Of a stretch of 64,000 nucleotides of DNA, positions 56,009-64,000 are shown in pieces. Below the pieces are notes generated by a model. That model was not told the DNA's origin. It ran no database searches and was given only the letters and a program-made list of their open reading frames with translations. Source of the stretch: Pseudanabaena sp. PCC 7367. GTDB lineage: Bacteria > Cyanobacteriota > Cyanobacteriia > Pseudanabaenales > Pseudanabaenaceae. Made by a program: the position numbers and the translations under genes. The stretch is taken from assembly GCF_000317065.1 (NCBI RefSeq), contig NC_019701.1, forward strand, positions 4,102,001 to 4,166,000, read 5' to 3'. Position 1 is the first letter of the stretch. The number at the start of each line of letters is the position of its first letter.

Positions 56009-58429
56009 ATGGCGGTAATTAATGTTACAACGACGCTAGACGAAAATGATGGCGGCCTTGGTCTTGGCGCTGGTGATAGTTTGCGCGAAGCGATCATCGA
56101 AGCGAATACCAATGCCGATGCGGTCGATACGATTAATGTAATTGGTGGACTGACTTATACTCTAACCCTAGGCGCTGGTGATAACTCAGCCGCTATGGGC
56201 GATCTGGATATTAATGATCTGGTGCTGGCTAACACCAACATTACGATTCAGAGTACAGGGGTTGGCAATGCCACGATCGATGCCAGTGGTTTGGCCGGCG
56301 ATCGCGTATTTGATGTGCGCAATGGCGATGCCACGGTTAACTTTATTGGCTTGACGATTACTGGTGGTGATGCAGGCACTCGTGGGGGCGGCGTGCGATT
56401 GGTTGATAATGCTACGTTGAATGTAACCGATAGCATGATCGTCGGCAATACTGCTGCTAACAATGGTGGTGGGATTGGTGGTCGTGATGGCAATACCATT
56501 AATATTACTAACAGTACTATTTCTACAAATACCGCTACTAATGCTGATGGTGGTGGTATCCGGTTTCGTGATAATAGCAATCTCACCGTAACTGGTTCGA
56601 CAATCAACAGTAATATTGCCGATGATGATGGTGGTGCAATTGGTGGCCGCGATGGTAACACCATTACCATTACTGACAGCACTATCTCTGACAATACTGC
56701 TACTAATGACGAGGGTGGTGGTATCCGGCTCCGTAATGATGGCAGCATTATGGTAACTGAAACGGAAATTAGCAATAATACTGCTGGTGGTGATGGCGGT
56801 GGTATCCACGGCAATAATGGTAACGATATTGTCATTACCAGTTCGCAAATCACTGGTAATAGTGCAGTTAACTCTGGCGGTGGTATTCACAGCTATGATG
56901 CCAGTGGCATGAATGCCAACCCCAGTCTTACTATTATCGACTCACAAATTAGCGGTAATACTGCTGCTGATGGTGGTGGTGGTGGGGTCTATGTCGAAGG
57001 CTTCCATACTGTCATGATCACGAATTCTCAGATCAACGATAACAGCGCATCTGAAGCTGGTGGGCTGCAGACCGATAATGACAATACGGTCGAGATCACC
57101 AACTCGCAGATTAGTGGTAATACTGCTGATAATAATGGTGCTGGTTTCTATGCAGACTTCACGAATGTTGTAACCATCACCGACAGTACCATTAGTGGCA
57201 ATACATCCAGTGGTGATGCTGGTGGTGTTTATATTTTCACAGGTAATATCTTTACGATTACTGGTAGCACCATTAGCGGTAACTCAGCGGATGGCGATGG
57301 TGGTGGCCTCTTCTTTGACGCTAGTGGTAATACTGCCACAATTATCAACAGTACGATTAGTGGCAACAGCGCAAGCAATGAGGGTGCTGGCATCTTTATT
57401 GAAGATACCAATAACAACCTAACAATCAGCCACGCCACGATCGCGTTTAACGATGCAACTACTGCTGGTGGTGGCATCTTTATCGACGATGCAACTACAA
57501 CTATTACGATCGACAATACGATCGTGGCCATGAACATGGCACCAACCGGCCCCGACATTGACAATACTGCTGGCGGCACGATCAACAGCGAAGGCTTTAA
57601 CATCATTGGTGACAATAGCGATGTAGCAGCCGACTTCCCCGCTGGCATTCCCAACGCCAATGATGACTTTGTGGGCACGGCAATGGACCCGATCGATCCG
57701 GGCTTGGCTCCCCTGGCCGACAATGGTGGCCCGACTCAAACCCATGCCCTTGGTGATGGCTGTAGCTTAGCGATCAACAATGGTGATCCTAACTTTGTGG
57801 CTCCGCCTGACTTCGACCAGCGTGGTATGGGTTTCGATCGCGTCTTTGGTGGCCGGATCGACATCGGTGCCTTTGAGTTGCAAAACTCTGCTGGCGTTGT
57901 TGTGTTCGGTAACACCTCCTTTGGCACGCCCAACCCCGACACGATCGTCGGCGATGCCAATAACAACACAATCAATGGCAACGGTGGTGATGACAGCCTG
58001 TTCGGCAGTGATGGCATCGATCGGGTCAATGGTGGTTTAGGTAATGACTTCCTTGGTGGTGGCCTGGGCAATGACTTCCTCAATGGTGGGGCAGGCAACG
58101 ACACAATGGATGGCGCTTGTGGCGGCACTGGTACTGGAGAATTCGATCGCCTCACTGGTGGTGGTGGTGCTGGTGCAGATACGTTTATCCTCGGCGCTAG
58201 CTTTGGATCTTATTATCTGGGCAATGGTGATGCTGACTTTGCCTACATCAGCGATTTCAACTCTGGTGTGGATACGATCGTGCTGAATGGCATGTTGGCC
58301 GACTATACGTTTGTGCCGAATACCACGGTAAATAATCTCACTGGTCAGGGCATCTTCAACGGTGGCGATCTGGTGGCGATCGTGCAGCAGCAGATGATTA
58401 ACACCGTCACTGATTTGGTGTTTGTCTAA
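56009..58429 (+). CDS. Secreted beta-helix protein with RTX repeats
   Basis: This 806-residue protein has no Sec signal. The GDSLREAIIEANTN segment near 26 is a CSLREAI motif. From about 75 to 530 it is built of about 20 repeats close to NSTISGNTATNDGGGI, which should form a right-handed beta-helix of the polymorphic outer-membrane protein type. A choice-of-anchor-Q-like segment follows (PLADNGGPTQTHAL ... DQRGMGFDRVFGGRIDIGAFEL, about 570-625). RTX calcium-binding nonapeptides (GGDDSLFGSDGIDRVNGGLGNDFL) span about 650-700, then a C-terminal region (DRLTGGGGAGADTFILG ... FAYISDF) typical of type I secreted cyanobacterial proteins. It is a likely substrate for the HlyB-like exporter at 28 kb. 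Confidence 0.88.
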   Translation: MAVINVTTTLDENDGGLGLGAGDSLREAIIEANTNADAVDTINVIGGLTYTLTLGAGDNSAAMGDLDINDLVLANTNITIQSTGVGNATIDASGLAGDRVFDVRNGDATVNFIGLTITGGDAGTRGGGVRLVDNATLNVTDSMIVGNTAANNGGGIGGRDGNTINITNSTISTNTATNADGGGIRFRDNSNLTVTGSTINSNIADDDGGAIGGRDGNTITITDSTISDNTATNDEGGGIRLRNDGSIMVTETEISNNTAGGDGGGIHGNNGNDIVITSSQITGNSAVNSGGGIHSYDASGMNANPSLTIIDSQISGNTAADGGGGGVYVEGFHTVMITNSQINDNSASEAGGLQTDNDNTVEITNSQISGNTADNNGAGFYADFTNVVTITDSTISGNTSSGDAGGVYIFTGNIFTITGSTISGNSADGDGGGLFFDASGNTATIINSTISGNSASNEGAGIFIEDTNNNLTISHATIAFNDATTAGGGIFIDDATTTITIDNTIVAMNMAPTGPDIDNTAGGTINSEGFNIIGDNSDVAADFPAGIPNANDDFVGTAMDPIDPGLAPLADNGGPTQTHALGDGCSLAINNGDPNFVAPPDFDQRGMGFDRVFGGRIDIGAFELQNSAGVVVFGNTSFGTPNPDTIVGDANNNTINGNGGDDSLFGSDGIDRVNGGLGNDFLGGGLGNDFLNGGAGNDTMDGACGGTGTGEFDRLTGGGGAGADTFILGASFGSYYLGNGDADFAYISDFNSGVDTIVLNGMLADYTFVPNTTVNNLTGQGIFNGGDLVAIVQQQMINTVTDLVFV
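56440..57430 (+). repeat. Beta-helix-encoding imperfect repeats
   Basis: A recurring segment of about 70-100 bases encodes the NSTISGNTA-type motif. It gives long spurious frames on the opposite strand and may be a recombination hotspot. Confidence 0.75.
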
Positions 58430-58464
58430 GTCTAGTCAGCTTGCTGGAAAAGTTAATAATCTAA

Positions 58465-58510
58465 AACATGGCGATCGCTTTTCTATTTATACAGAGGGGC
58501 GATCGCTGTT
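58465..58510 (+). terminator. Possible terminator made from two HIP1 octamers
   Basis: Two GCGATCGC copies (58471-58478 and 58499-58506) can pair, and the flanking AACA and TGTT extend the stem past a 2-base bulge. The loop is 20 bases and an A/T-rich tail (AATTATTATTTT) follows. It lies 36 bases after the RTX gene stop. The loop is long, so efficiency is doubtful. Confidence 0.4.
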
Positions 58511-58630
58511 AATTATTATTTTGTTGAGAGGAATATGGGAAATTGCAATCTAGATCGAGGGTTTATCGATCATTGATCGACTGCATAGACATGAATCCTT
58601 TGTTTTTTGATTAGTTGCCTTGGGGGGAAA

Positions 58631-58843
58631 CTACAAAGCTGATGTGGCTATAGATTCAGCGCCCAGGTTCTCTTTGGCATCAAATACGATCGCAAAAGTG
58701 CCAGACCGCGACAACCGCTTCAGGGCTTGCAAATGATGTTCAGCATCGTTATGGCGACGAAAGCGATGCAAAACTTCTGGTTGCAGGTCATTAACTCGGT
58801 GGCGCACTATACACCAGGGATGGAGTCGCTCTTTGTAGGTCAT
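58631..58843 (-). CDS. Small conserved cyanobacterial protein
   Basis: This 70-residue protein begins MTYKERLHPWCIVRHRVNDLQPEVLHRFRRHNDAEHHLQALKRL. I recall a matching family of short proteins in other cyanobacteria, all ending in a strand like TFAIVFD. It looks like a small alpha/beta fold in which a strand (PWCIV), a strand (VLHRFRR), a helix and a final strand follow each other. Function is unknown. AGGAA lies about eight bases upstream of the ATG at 58841-58843, supporting the start. It is a single-gene unit. Confidence 0.7.
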   Translation of the reverse strand: MTYKERLHPWCIVRHRVNDLQPEVLHRFRRHNDAEHHLQALKRLSRSGTFAIVFDAKENLGAESIATSAL

Positions 58844-59254
58844 GGGGGAGTTCCTGTAATATCTGCTTGATAGGTCTAATTGCTCGATCTAGCTGGCTGG
58901 TTCATGGCGATCGCCAACGCAAGGTCTGAATCCACGGCGATCGGGGACGATCGATTTAGTTTGTAAATTAATTCAATTGACTAAGCTATTTGGCTGACAT
59001 TGCCATTTAGAATATTAAGTTGCGGCAGTGGATAATGTCAACGCGGTTTATATAAGTGGCTTATAAATATCCTTGGATGGCTTGACTACCCTGGTGACTC
59101 AAAGAACTCACTGCTAGGTTAGACTATTGAGCAATGTTGTGGAGGGTGTAGTATTTCAAGGCGATCGCCCACTAGACATTTTAGGGCTGAAGTATTGAGT
59201 ATCAGGAATGATCGAAACTATCTGGACTATCCGAGACTAGCCAAGATTGACGCA
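58844..59254. other. Intergenic region upstream of the XRE regulator
   Basis: 411 bp between divergent genes. A longer frame could extend the XRE gene to a TTG at 59195, but nothing supports it. No hairpin is seen. Confidence 0.5.
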
Positions 59255-59479
59255 ATGAATAAAGCAAATGAGTCCCCCCTGAAAAAGCGCCGGGAAGAGC
59301 TAGGGCTCACCCAACGTGAGGTGGCGCAGGTGGTGGATGTGTCGGTGCAAACGGTGAGCAATTGGGAAACTGGTCGCTACCGCGAGGCCAAGCTGACCCT
59401 TTCGCAGGTGAAGGCGTTATGCAGGGTATTTGGTTGGGCAGTGGAGGACTTACCCGATGACTTTCGAGCCAGTAGCTAA
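59255..59479 (+). CDS. XRE-family helix-turn-helix protein
   Basis: This is a 74-residue DNA-binding protein consisting of one Cro/CI-type domain. LKKRREELGLTQREVAQVVDVSVQTVSNWETGRYREAKLTLSQVKALCRVFGWAVEDL covers the five helices, with TQREVAQVVDVSVQTVSNWE as helices 2-3. I start at the ATG at 59255 because cyanobacterial relatives begin there; the TTG 20 codons earlier adds unrelated residues. Its stop is three bases from the stop of the convergent HEPN-like gene. It could be a global small regulator or, less likely, the antidote of a toxin pair. Confidence 0.85.
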   Translation: MNKANESPLKKRREELGLTQREVAQVVDVSVQTVSNWETGRYREAKLTLSQVKALCRVFGWAVEDLPDDFRASS

Positions 59480-59482
59480 AAA

Positions 59483-60226
59483 TCATTCAAACCACTTTTC
59501 AATCATTGCATCTTTATATTCAAGGACTAGTTCTTGTGTTGGCTCACCATCTACAAGAGCCATGATCTGTCCAAACTCATCCCAAATCCCAAGTAGCTCC
59601 TCAACAGATGGGGCTATCGACTCTCTACTGTCATGTTTGAAATGAACAGCTTTATTTCTTAGTTTTATTAGTTGCTTTATGCGTGTGATATTTATTTGGC
59701 AATCAAGGATTTCTTTCTTGAATAAAAATAGTATTTTAGGGACAAGTTCGATTCTATCGATGCTGTTGTAATGCACCTTTTGCAGTTTGCCCGAATCAAG
59801 TTGCAAGAAAAGGTGGCGGTTAACTACAGCTTCCAAGCATGTGGATAAATTAATAATATGCCCGACAATATCTATCGCATTAATTTTTGTATCCTTAGAG
59901 AGCTTTTGGTCAGCTTTAAGAGCATCTACCTGCGATTCATCCCATATTTTGGATAGTTCTGATATATCTTCATCCTCATCAAGCAAACTATCAACATCAT
60001 CTCTATTTGCCAAATATTCTGTTAATGTTTGAATGCTTTGCATAGGGTCATCACTAAAAGTTTGGCTTAAACTTTTTGGGTTAACAGACCAAATACGTTC
60101 GCCAAATAATATTTCTGCCATTTCGTAATGTGCCGCCCGGTAGACATATCTGAAAGCCTCTTCTAGGAGAAATCCAGCAGCCTCTTCAAAGCCACCAAAC
60201 TTTGTAATTGATGTAGAAATATCCAT
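59483..60226 (-). CDS. HEPN-like hypothetical protein, probably acquired
   Basis: I do not recognise the family of this 247-residue all-helical, acidic protein. Near the C-terminus it contains IKQLIKLRNKAVHFKHD, with Arg190-Asn-Lys-Ala-Val-His195, which fits the R-N-x3-H active site of HEPN ribonucleases. A helical segment around 115-140 (AIDIVGHIINLSTCLEAVVNRHLF) also reads like the first HEPN helices. The gene is visibly more AT-rich than its neighbours and contains no CGATCG at all over 744 bases. Its 3' end almost touches the XRE gene. The helix pattern also fits non-catalytic HEPN-like proteins. Confidence 0.68.
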   Translation of the reverse strand: MDISTSITKFGGFEEAAGFLLEEAFRYVYRAAHYEMAEILFGERIWSVNPKSLSQTFSDDPMQSIQTLTEYLANRDDVDSLLDEDEDISELSKIWDESQVDALKADQKLSKDTKINAIDIVGHIINLSTCLEAVVNRHLFLQLDSGKLQKVHYNSIDRIELVPKILFLFKKEILDCQINITRIKQLIKLRNKAVHFKHDSRESIAPSVEELLGIWDEFGQIMALVDGEPTQELVLEYKDAMIEKWFE

Positions 60227-60245
60227 ACTTTTAGATATATTGATT

Positions 60246-61664
60246 TTACTTTGAGGGAAAAATTAGTCCTTCCAATGCATGTTGCAGATCGCAAGTCACG
60301 TCATTGACTACCCGGCGGGCATTCTGCCGATCGCTCTTATACTCTGCATAGCGATCGCTGATCGAAATGGGCTCACCGATCGAAATAGTACATTTGCGAT
60401 CGCCCAAATAAGGTGGTCTGCCAAAGGTCTGGCTTTTGACCCTGGCCACCGCTCGCCACACCTGCTGCAACACATCGGCAAAGCGGGTGGGTGTGGGGCT
60501 TTCTTTGATGTAATTCCCCGAAATCGCGGTCAGAGTTTCGGCGATCCGCATGTGCCATTGGCTACTGTTGGCTTCCTTGGCCAAATGGTCAGCCAAGCCT
60601 TTTTCCAGGGGCGAGATTGAATTCAGATCATCAATATCGGTGCGAAAAATTTGCTCGAATCCAGCCGCTTCAAGTCGCCGACAGCGATCGATAAAAGTGC
60701 CCTTGGGCTTGATTTTAAAATGAGCTTCTGCCACCCGCAACATATGATCCAGCAGCAGTGGTAAGCGATCGGCAATTTCTGGTTTGGTAGCTGTAACTAC
60801 CTCTGAAGTAGCTTGAGCCGATTTGGTAACTATCTCTTTAGGTTCCGGTGCATAGGCCGCATAATATTTTTGGTAGTGCTGACCCATTTCATCAAGCAAA
60901 TATTCACCCAGGCCATAGAGCCGCTCGTAGCGTTCTTCCATCGTCGGCGATCGTAAAGCTGGTTTACTAATCCCACAATCACTTTCTAGCTGCATCAAAA
61001 ATTGATCGACCTGCTCCCAGGGTGCGCCCAGATATTCATATTGCACCCCCACTGGCAAAATCACCACGGTTTCATCCCGCCCCGCTTTTTCCAAATCTTC
61101 TGCCGCCCAGAATCCCATTTGAGCTACACCAGGTTCAAGGGGATTGACCAGTTCATTGTGATTATTGGTGCCACCTTCCGGCGAAATCACCACTGGATAT
61201 TCACCATTGACAATATAGTGGCGGATCATGCGTAGCGCATCTCGATCGAGCTTACCTCGGCTAATCGGAATGCCGCCAGTGCGCGGATAGAGCCAGGCCA
61301 CATGCTTACCCGCCCAGAGAGGAATGCCACGATCGTAGACATAGTAGCAATGGGGAGACTTGGCAAATTTAGTGCCTTGTTTTTTTGCGGCCTTGGGCAG
61401 GGAATAGGCAAACAAATGGAACAGGGCAAATTGATCATCGATCGTAGGATGCCGGAAAGCAATCAAACATCTCACCTTACCCTTGTTCATCTTTTGGATC
61501 AGGTCAATTAGCCGATCGATGTAGCGATCTTCGATCTCGGTAATACCACATTGCCAGCGTAGCCACAGGGGCAAAACCGATCGCAACCCGGAAATAAGCC
61601 AGGGCTTGATGTCGGGTGGGTCAATTTCAAAGGCCGTTTGCACGTGATCGAGAGATGTAGACAT
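60246..61664 (-). CDS. PlsC-like glycerolipid acyltransferase
   Basis: This is a 472-residue protein. The acyltransferase motif I FRHPTIDDQ, with His and Asp four residues apart, is near residue 70. PRTGGIPISRGKLD lies near 130, followed by the acceptor-binding motif SPEGGTNNHNELVNPLEPGVAQMG (near 160) and VVILPVGVQY. Such enzymes acylate lysophosphatidic acid or a related glycerolipid at the membrane face. The C-terminal half (about 240-470) has no recognised domain and makes it longer than single-domain PlsC. The start at 61662-61664 lies about 40 bases from an inverted repeat. Confidence 0.82.
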   Translation of the reverse strand: MSTSLDHVQTAFEIDPPDIKPWLISGLRSVLPLWLRWQCGITEIEDRYIDRLIDLIQKMNKGKVRCLIAFRHPTIDDQFALFHLFAYSLPKAAKKQGTKFAKSPHCYYVYDRGIPLWAGKHVAWLYPRTGGIPISRGKLDRDALRMIRHYIVNGEYPVVISPEGGTNNHNELVNPLEPGVAQMGFWAAEDLEKAGRDETVVILPVGVQYEYLGAPWEQVDQFLMQLESDCGISKPALRSPTMEERYERLYGLGEYLLDEMGQHYQKYYAAYAPEPKEIVTKSAQATSEVVTATKPEIADRLPLLLDHMLRVAEAHFKIKPKGTFIDRCRRLEAAGFEQIFRTDIDDLNSISPLEKGLADHLAKEANSSQWHMRIAETLTAISGNYIKESPTPTRFADVLQQVWRAVARVKSQTFGRPPYLGDRKCTISIGEPISISDRYAEYKSDRQNARRVVNDVTCDLQHALEGLIFPSK

Positions 61665-61703
61665 AATTATTTTTAAACTCCTTGTAAATCCTTTAAAACT
61701 CTG

Positions 61704-61727
61704 CAGAACTATAATCTTGTAGTTCTG
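61704..61727 (-). promoter_or_regulatory. Perfect 8-bp inverted repeat upstream of the acyltransferase gene
   Basis: CAGAACTA and TAGTTCTG are separated by 8 bases, 39 bases before the acyltransferase start. It could be an operator for a dimeric regulator or a leader hairpin. There is no T-run, so it is not a terminator. Confidence 0.4.
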
Positions 61728-61857
61728 GATATGTAATGCTAACTGACGGTAGGATTGAGACTGGTTGGTGATTTGGACTTTTACACAGGCACCAATTATG
61801 ATTATGAGGTTACTTTGATTGAGGTATGCAGTTGAGCCCCATAGGAGACGTATAATC

Positions 61858-61956
61858 GTGGGATCTGATAAGGATCGCGTAGGTCACGTTGATCGCTATG
61901 AGTTGGCGGAGATGGCATGGGTGGAATCAGCCAGATTGATTTACGTTGATGTTTAA
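61858..61956 (+). CDS. Possible 32-residue small ORF
   Basis: A GTG (61858-61860) lies nine bases after AGGAGA (61843-61848) and opens 32 codons to a TAA at 61954-61956. The product would be charged: VGSDKDRVGHVDRYELAEM and so on. The frame extends upstream to a TGA, so it could also be the end of a decayed gene. I know no homologue. The ribosome-binding site is the only evidence for translation. Confidence 0.25.
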   Translation: MGSDKDRVGHVDRYELAEMAWVESARLIYVDV

Positions 61957-62369
61957 TTTTCAACTTAACTTTTACCAAGTTCTACAAGCTTAATCATGGC
62001 AGGTTTAATTATTTCTAGTTGTGGTGGTTGTGCCACTAGTCGGGTTGTCATATGACATAGATTCGATCGCGCTGCACAAGCAGGGATGGAGGAGATAGTT
62101 AAATATCCAGAACCCAGACAAGCTAGCTGCAAATCATAAATCGATCGCTGATTATCCATACTGCTGCATAACTACCCATAGACTTTTTGAATAGGTGATC
62201 GTCTTGAATAGCGATCGAGACCATGATACTTTCATCCCAGAATTAAGCTTTGACAGGAGTTTGCATCAACTTAGATTCAGTGGCAATGTGATTGTTATCG
62301 CTGCCGATCGTAATCGACAGTCCCAAACCAGCTACAATCATGATCTAGATCAATCTACTAAGAATAAAG

Positions 62370-63788
62370 ATGTTCGACGAGCTATCGGAAAAATTTGATT
62401 CAGCGTGGAAGAAGCTACGCGGTCACGACAAGATTAGCGATACCAATGTGCAAGATGCGATCCGCGACGTGCGGCGGGCATTGTTGGAAGCAGATGTGAA
62501 CCTGCAAGTGGTCAAAGAAGTGGTCGATCGCATTGGCGAGAAAGCGCTCGGCACTGATGTGATTGCTGGGGTGCGTCCCGATCAGCAATTTATTCAGGTG
62601 GTCTATAACGAGCTAGTCGAGTTGATGGGCACAGACAATCAACCGCTGGCGCAGAGCGAGAATTCACCCACAATTATCTTAATGGCGGGCTTGCAGGGGA
62701 CTGGTAAAACCACCGCTTCGGCTAAGTTGGCCTTGCAATTGCGCAAACAAGAGCGCAGTGCTCTGCTAGTGGCAACGGATGTATATCGTCCGGCGGCGAT
62801 CGATCAGTTGATTACCCTGGGCAAGCAAATTAATGTGCCAGTGTTTCAGTTGGGCACAGATGCCAACCCGGTCGAAATTGCCAAACAGGGTGTGGCTCAG
62901 GCCCAGGCCGAAGGGATCGACACCGTGATCGTCGATACGGCGGGGCGATTACAAATTGACCAGGACATGATGGCGGAGCTGTCGCAGATTAAAGGGGCGA
63001 TCGATCCGGATGAAGTCTTGCTGGTGGTGGATGCCATGACTGGCCAAGAAGCCGCCAACCTGACCCAGACTTTCCATGACCAAATCGGTATTACTGGGGC
63101 GATCTTAACCAAGCTGGATGGTGATACTAGAGGTGGGGCAGCCCTGTCGGTGCGGGAAATTTCTGGCCAGCCGATTAAGTTTGTGGGTGTGGGCGAAAAA
63201 GTAGAGGCACTGCAACCCTTTTATCCAGAGCGGATGGCTTCACGGATTCTGGGGATGGGGGATGTGCTCACCCTGGTGGAAAAAGCCCAGGAAGAGATCG
63301 ATATTGCCGATGCCGAAAAGCTGCAAGAAAAGATCCTGGAAGCTAGATTTGACTTTGATGACTTCCTCAAGCAAACCCGAATGATGAAAAACATGGGTTC
63401 GTTTGGTGGGATCATGAAGCTAATTCCAGGCATGAAGATCAGCGACGATCAATTAAATCAAGCAGAAACCCAGCTTAAGCGAGTGGAATCAATGATTAGC
63501 TCCATGACCAAACAGGAGCGTAAAGATCCCGATCTGCTTGCCCGTAGCCCCGGTCGCAAACAAAGAGTGGCGAAAGGTGCAGGGTATAAAACCCAGGATG
63601 TAACTAAGCTGGTGTCTGATTTTCAGCGGATGCGTGGCCTGATGCAGCAAATGGGGCAGGGCAATATGCCGATGGGAATGCCAGGAATGCCGGGGATGCC
63701 TGGGATGAGCGGGAATCTACCGCCGGGTGGCAAGAAACCCAAATATGGCAAGAAGAAGAAAAAGCGCAAGGGCTTTGGCGAGTTATAG
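62370..63788 (+). CDS. ffh: Signal recognition particle GTPase Ffh (SRP54)
   Basis: Ffh binds signal sequences on nascent chains and, with SRP RNA and FtsY, targets them to the membrane. At 472 residues it has the normal length. The N domain has DVRRALLEADVNLQVVKE; the G domain has GLQGTGKTT (about 109-117), DTAGRLQID and TKLDGDTRGGAA. The M domain includes IPGMKISDDQL and the RNA-binding SPGRKQRVAKGAG. The tail has repeated Gly-Met-Pro units and a Lys-rich end. rpsP follows 158 bases downstream, a common cyanobacterial neighbourhood. Confidence 0.97.
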   Translation: MFDELSEKFDSAWKKLRGHDKISDTNVQDAIRDVRRALLEADVNLQVVKEVVDRIGEKALGTDVIAGVRPDQQFIQVVYNELVELMGTDNQPLAQSENSPTIILMAGLQGTGKTTASAKLALQLRKQERSALLVATDVYRPAAIDQLITLGKQINVPVFQLGTDANPVEIAKQGVAQAQAEGIDTVIVDTAGRLQIDQDMMAELSQIKGAIDPDEVLLVVDAMTGQEAANLTQTFHDQIGITGAILTKLDGDTRGGAALSVREISGQPIKFVGVGEKVEALQPFYPERMASRILGMGDVLTLVEKAQEEIDIADAEKLQEKILEARFDFDDFLKQTRMMKNMGSFGGIMKLIPGMKISDDQLNQAETQLKRVESMISSMTKQERKDPDLLARSPGRKQRVAKGAGYKTQDVTKLVSDFQRMRGLMQQMGQGNMPMGMPGMPGMPGMSGNLPPGGKKPKYGKKKKKRKGFGEL

Positions 63789-63946
63789 TTAGGATCACGA
63801 TCGATCGAAAATGTTATTAGCGATCGCTATTGGATTTGGCAGCATTCTGCTATGATATATTTCTTGCAGACTAATCCCCGATACCAAGTTACTAATTGGG
63901 TTATAGTTGGGGTAATTAAATAGGACAGGATTTTAACTAAAGCTTC

Positions 63947-64000
63947 ATGGTCAAACTGAGATTAAAACGCTTTGGCAGAAAGCGTGCCGCCACCTACAGA
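63947..64000 (+). CDS. rpsP: 30S ribosomal protein S16, 5' end only
   Basis: The window ends 18 codons into this gene. The translation MVKLRLKRFGRKRAATYR matches the conserved S16 start, whose usual form is MIKLRLKRFGKKREVSYR. The ATG is at 63947-63949. Position just after ffh supports the call, since the two genes are often adjacent in cyanobacteria. Confidence 0.93.
   Translation, partial: MVKLRLKRFGRKRAATYR

Larger units (their letters stand above)
61665..62369. other. Divergent region between acyltransferase gene and ffh
   Basis: 705 bp. It contains an 8-bp inverted repeat at 61704-61727 and a possible 32-codon ORF at 61858-61956. I looked for a 4.5S/SRP RNA near ffh and found no matching motif. 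Confidence 0.55.

Noticed and set aside
56186-58155. Several long minus-strand frames within the RTX gene
   Set aside because: They arise from repeated codons of the beta-helix and RTX repeats. Their translations are low-complexity and mirror the plus-strand repeats.
61965-62159. 64-codon minus-strand ORF upstream of ffh
   Set aside because: No ribosome-binding site or recognisable domain. Its sequence gives no coding-like pattern.
61665-62369. SRP 4.5S RNA gene next to ffh
   Set aside because: I looked for the conserved GGAA-type loop and paired stem and did not find them.

Overview
The window looks like chromosome of a cyanobacterium. The octamer GCGATCGC (HIP1) and its CGATCG core occur throughout both genes and spacers. 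The gene set includes cyanobacterial markers: the carotenoid cis-trans isomerase CrtH, the PSRP-3/Ycf65 ribosomal protein, DevBCA-type exporters and several small cyanobacteria-only proteins. Long AT-rich spacers and scattered single genes suggest a filamentous, Pseudanabaena-like organism, but that placement is inference. I saw no tRNA, rRNA, CRISPR array, prophage or insertion sequence.

Layout. 1-6.1 kb: 3'-truncated argD, then a minus-strand exporter operon devB-devC-devC-devA with two permease paralogues. 6.7-14.6 kb: an HpsJ-like membrane protein, a lone ureG, and the urea ABC transporter urtA-urtBCDE with two possible NtcA promoters. 14.6-26.7 kb: housekeeping and regulatory genes (tsaB, GAF/HD-GYP phosphodiesterase, an alpha/beta hydrolase, the site-2 protease rseP, an overlapping COG0523 GTPase/WD40 pair), an aromatic 11-residue-repeat protein and two tandem secreted DUF4189 proteins. 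26.7-28.0 kb is a large gene-free spacer. 28-33.8 kb: a type I secretion ABC protein with a CNB-like domain and a degenerate C39 domain, its HlyD partner and a glycosyltransferase. 33.9-47.3 kb: TauE-type permease, crtH with a DUF427 gene, a membrane-anchored GrpE-like protein with an Hsp70, HIT protein, PSRP-3, a HAD hydrolase, thrS and a two-domain 2OG-Fe(II) oxygenase. 47.6-58.4 kb is an envelope-oriented block: DUF4956, CotH-kinase/beta-helix and VTC-domain genes on the minus strand, a TPR-FkbM methyltransferase, another methyltransferase and an RTX beta-helix protein. 58.6-64 kb: a small conserved protein, an XRE regulator converging on an AT-rich HEPN-like gene, an acyltransferase, ffh and the first 18 codons of rpsP.

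How the genes may work together. UrtABCDE imports urea and UreG helps load nickel into urease, whose structural genes are outside the window. The type I exporter plus HlyD could secrete the RTX beta-helix protein 25 kb away; a TolC-like outer-membrane partner is not here. The GrpE-like protein may be the nucleotide-exchange partner of the Hsp70 encoded just downstream. Ffh and rpsP form a familiar translation/targeting neighbourhood.

The best candidates for poorly described biology are the DUF4956-CotH-VTC cluster, the aromatic hendecad protein, the membrane GrpE-like/Hsp70 pair and the HEPN-like gene that lacks CGATCG. Short perfect tandem duplications (8-19 bp) recur in many spacers, with one spacer (37.5-38.3 kb) holding at least seven.
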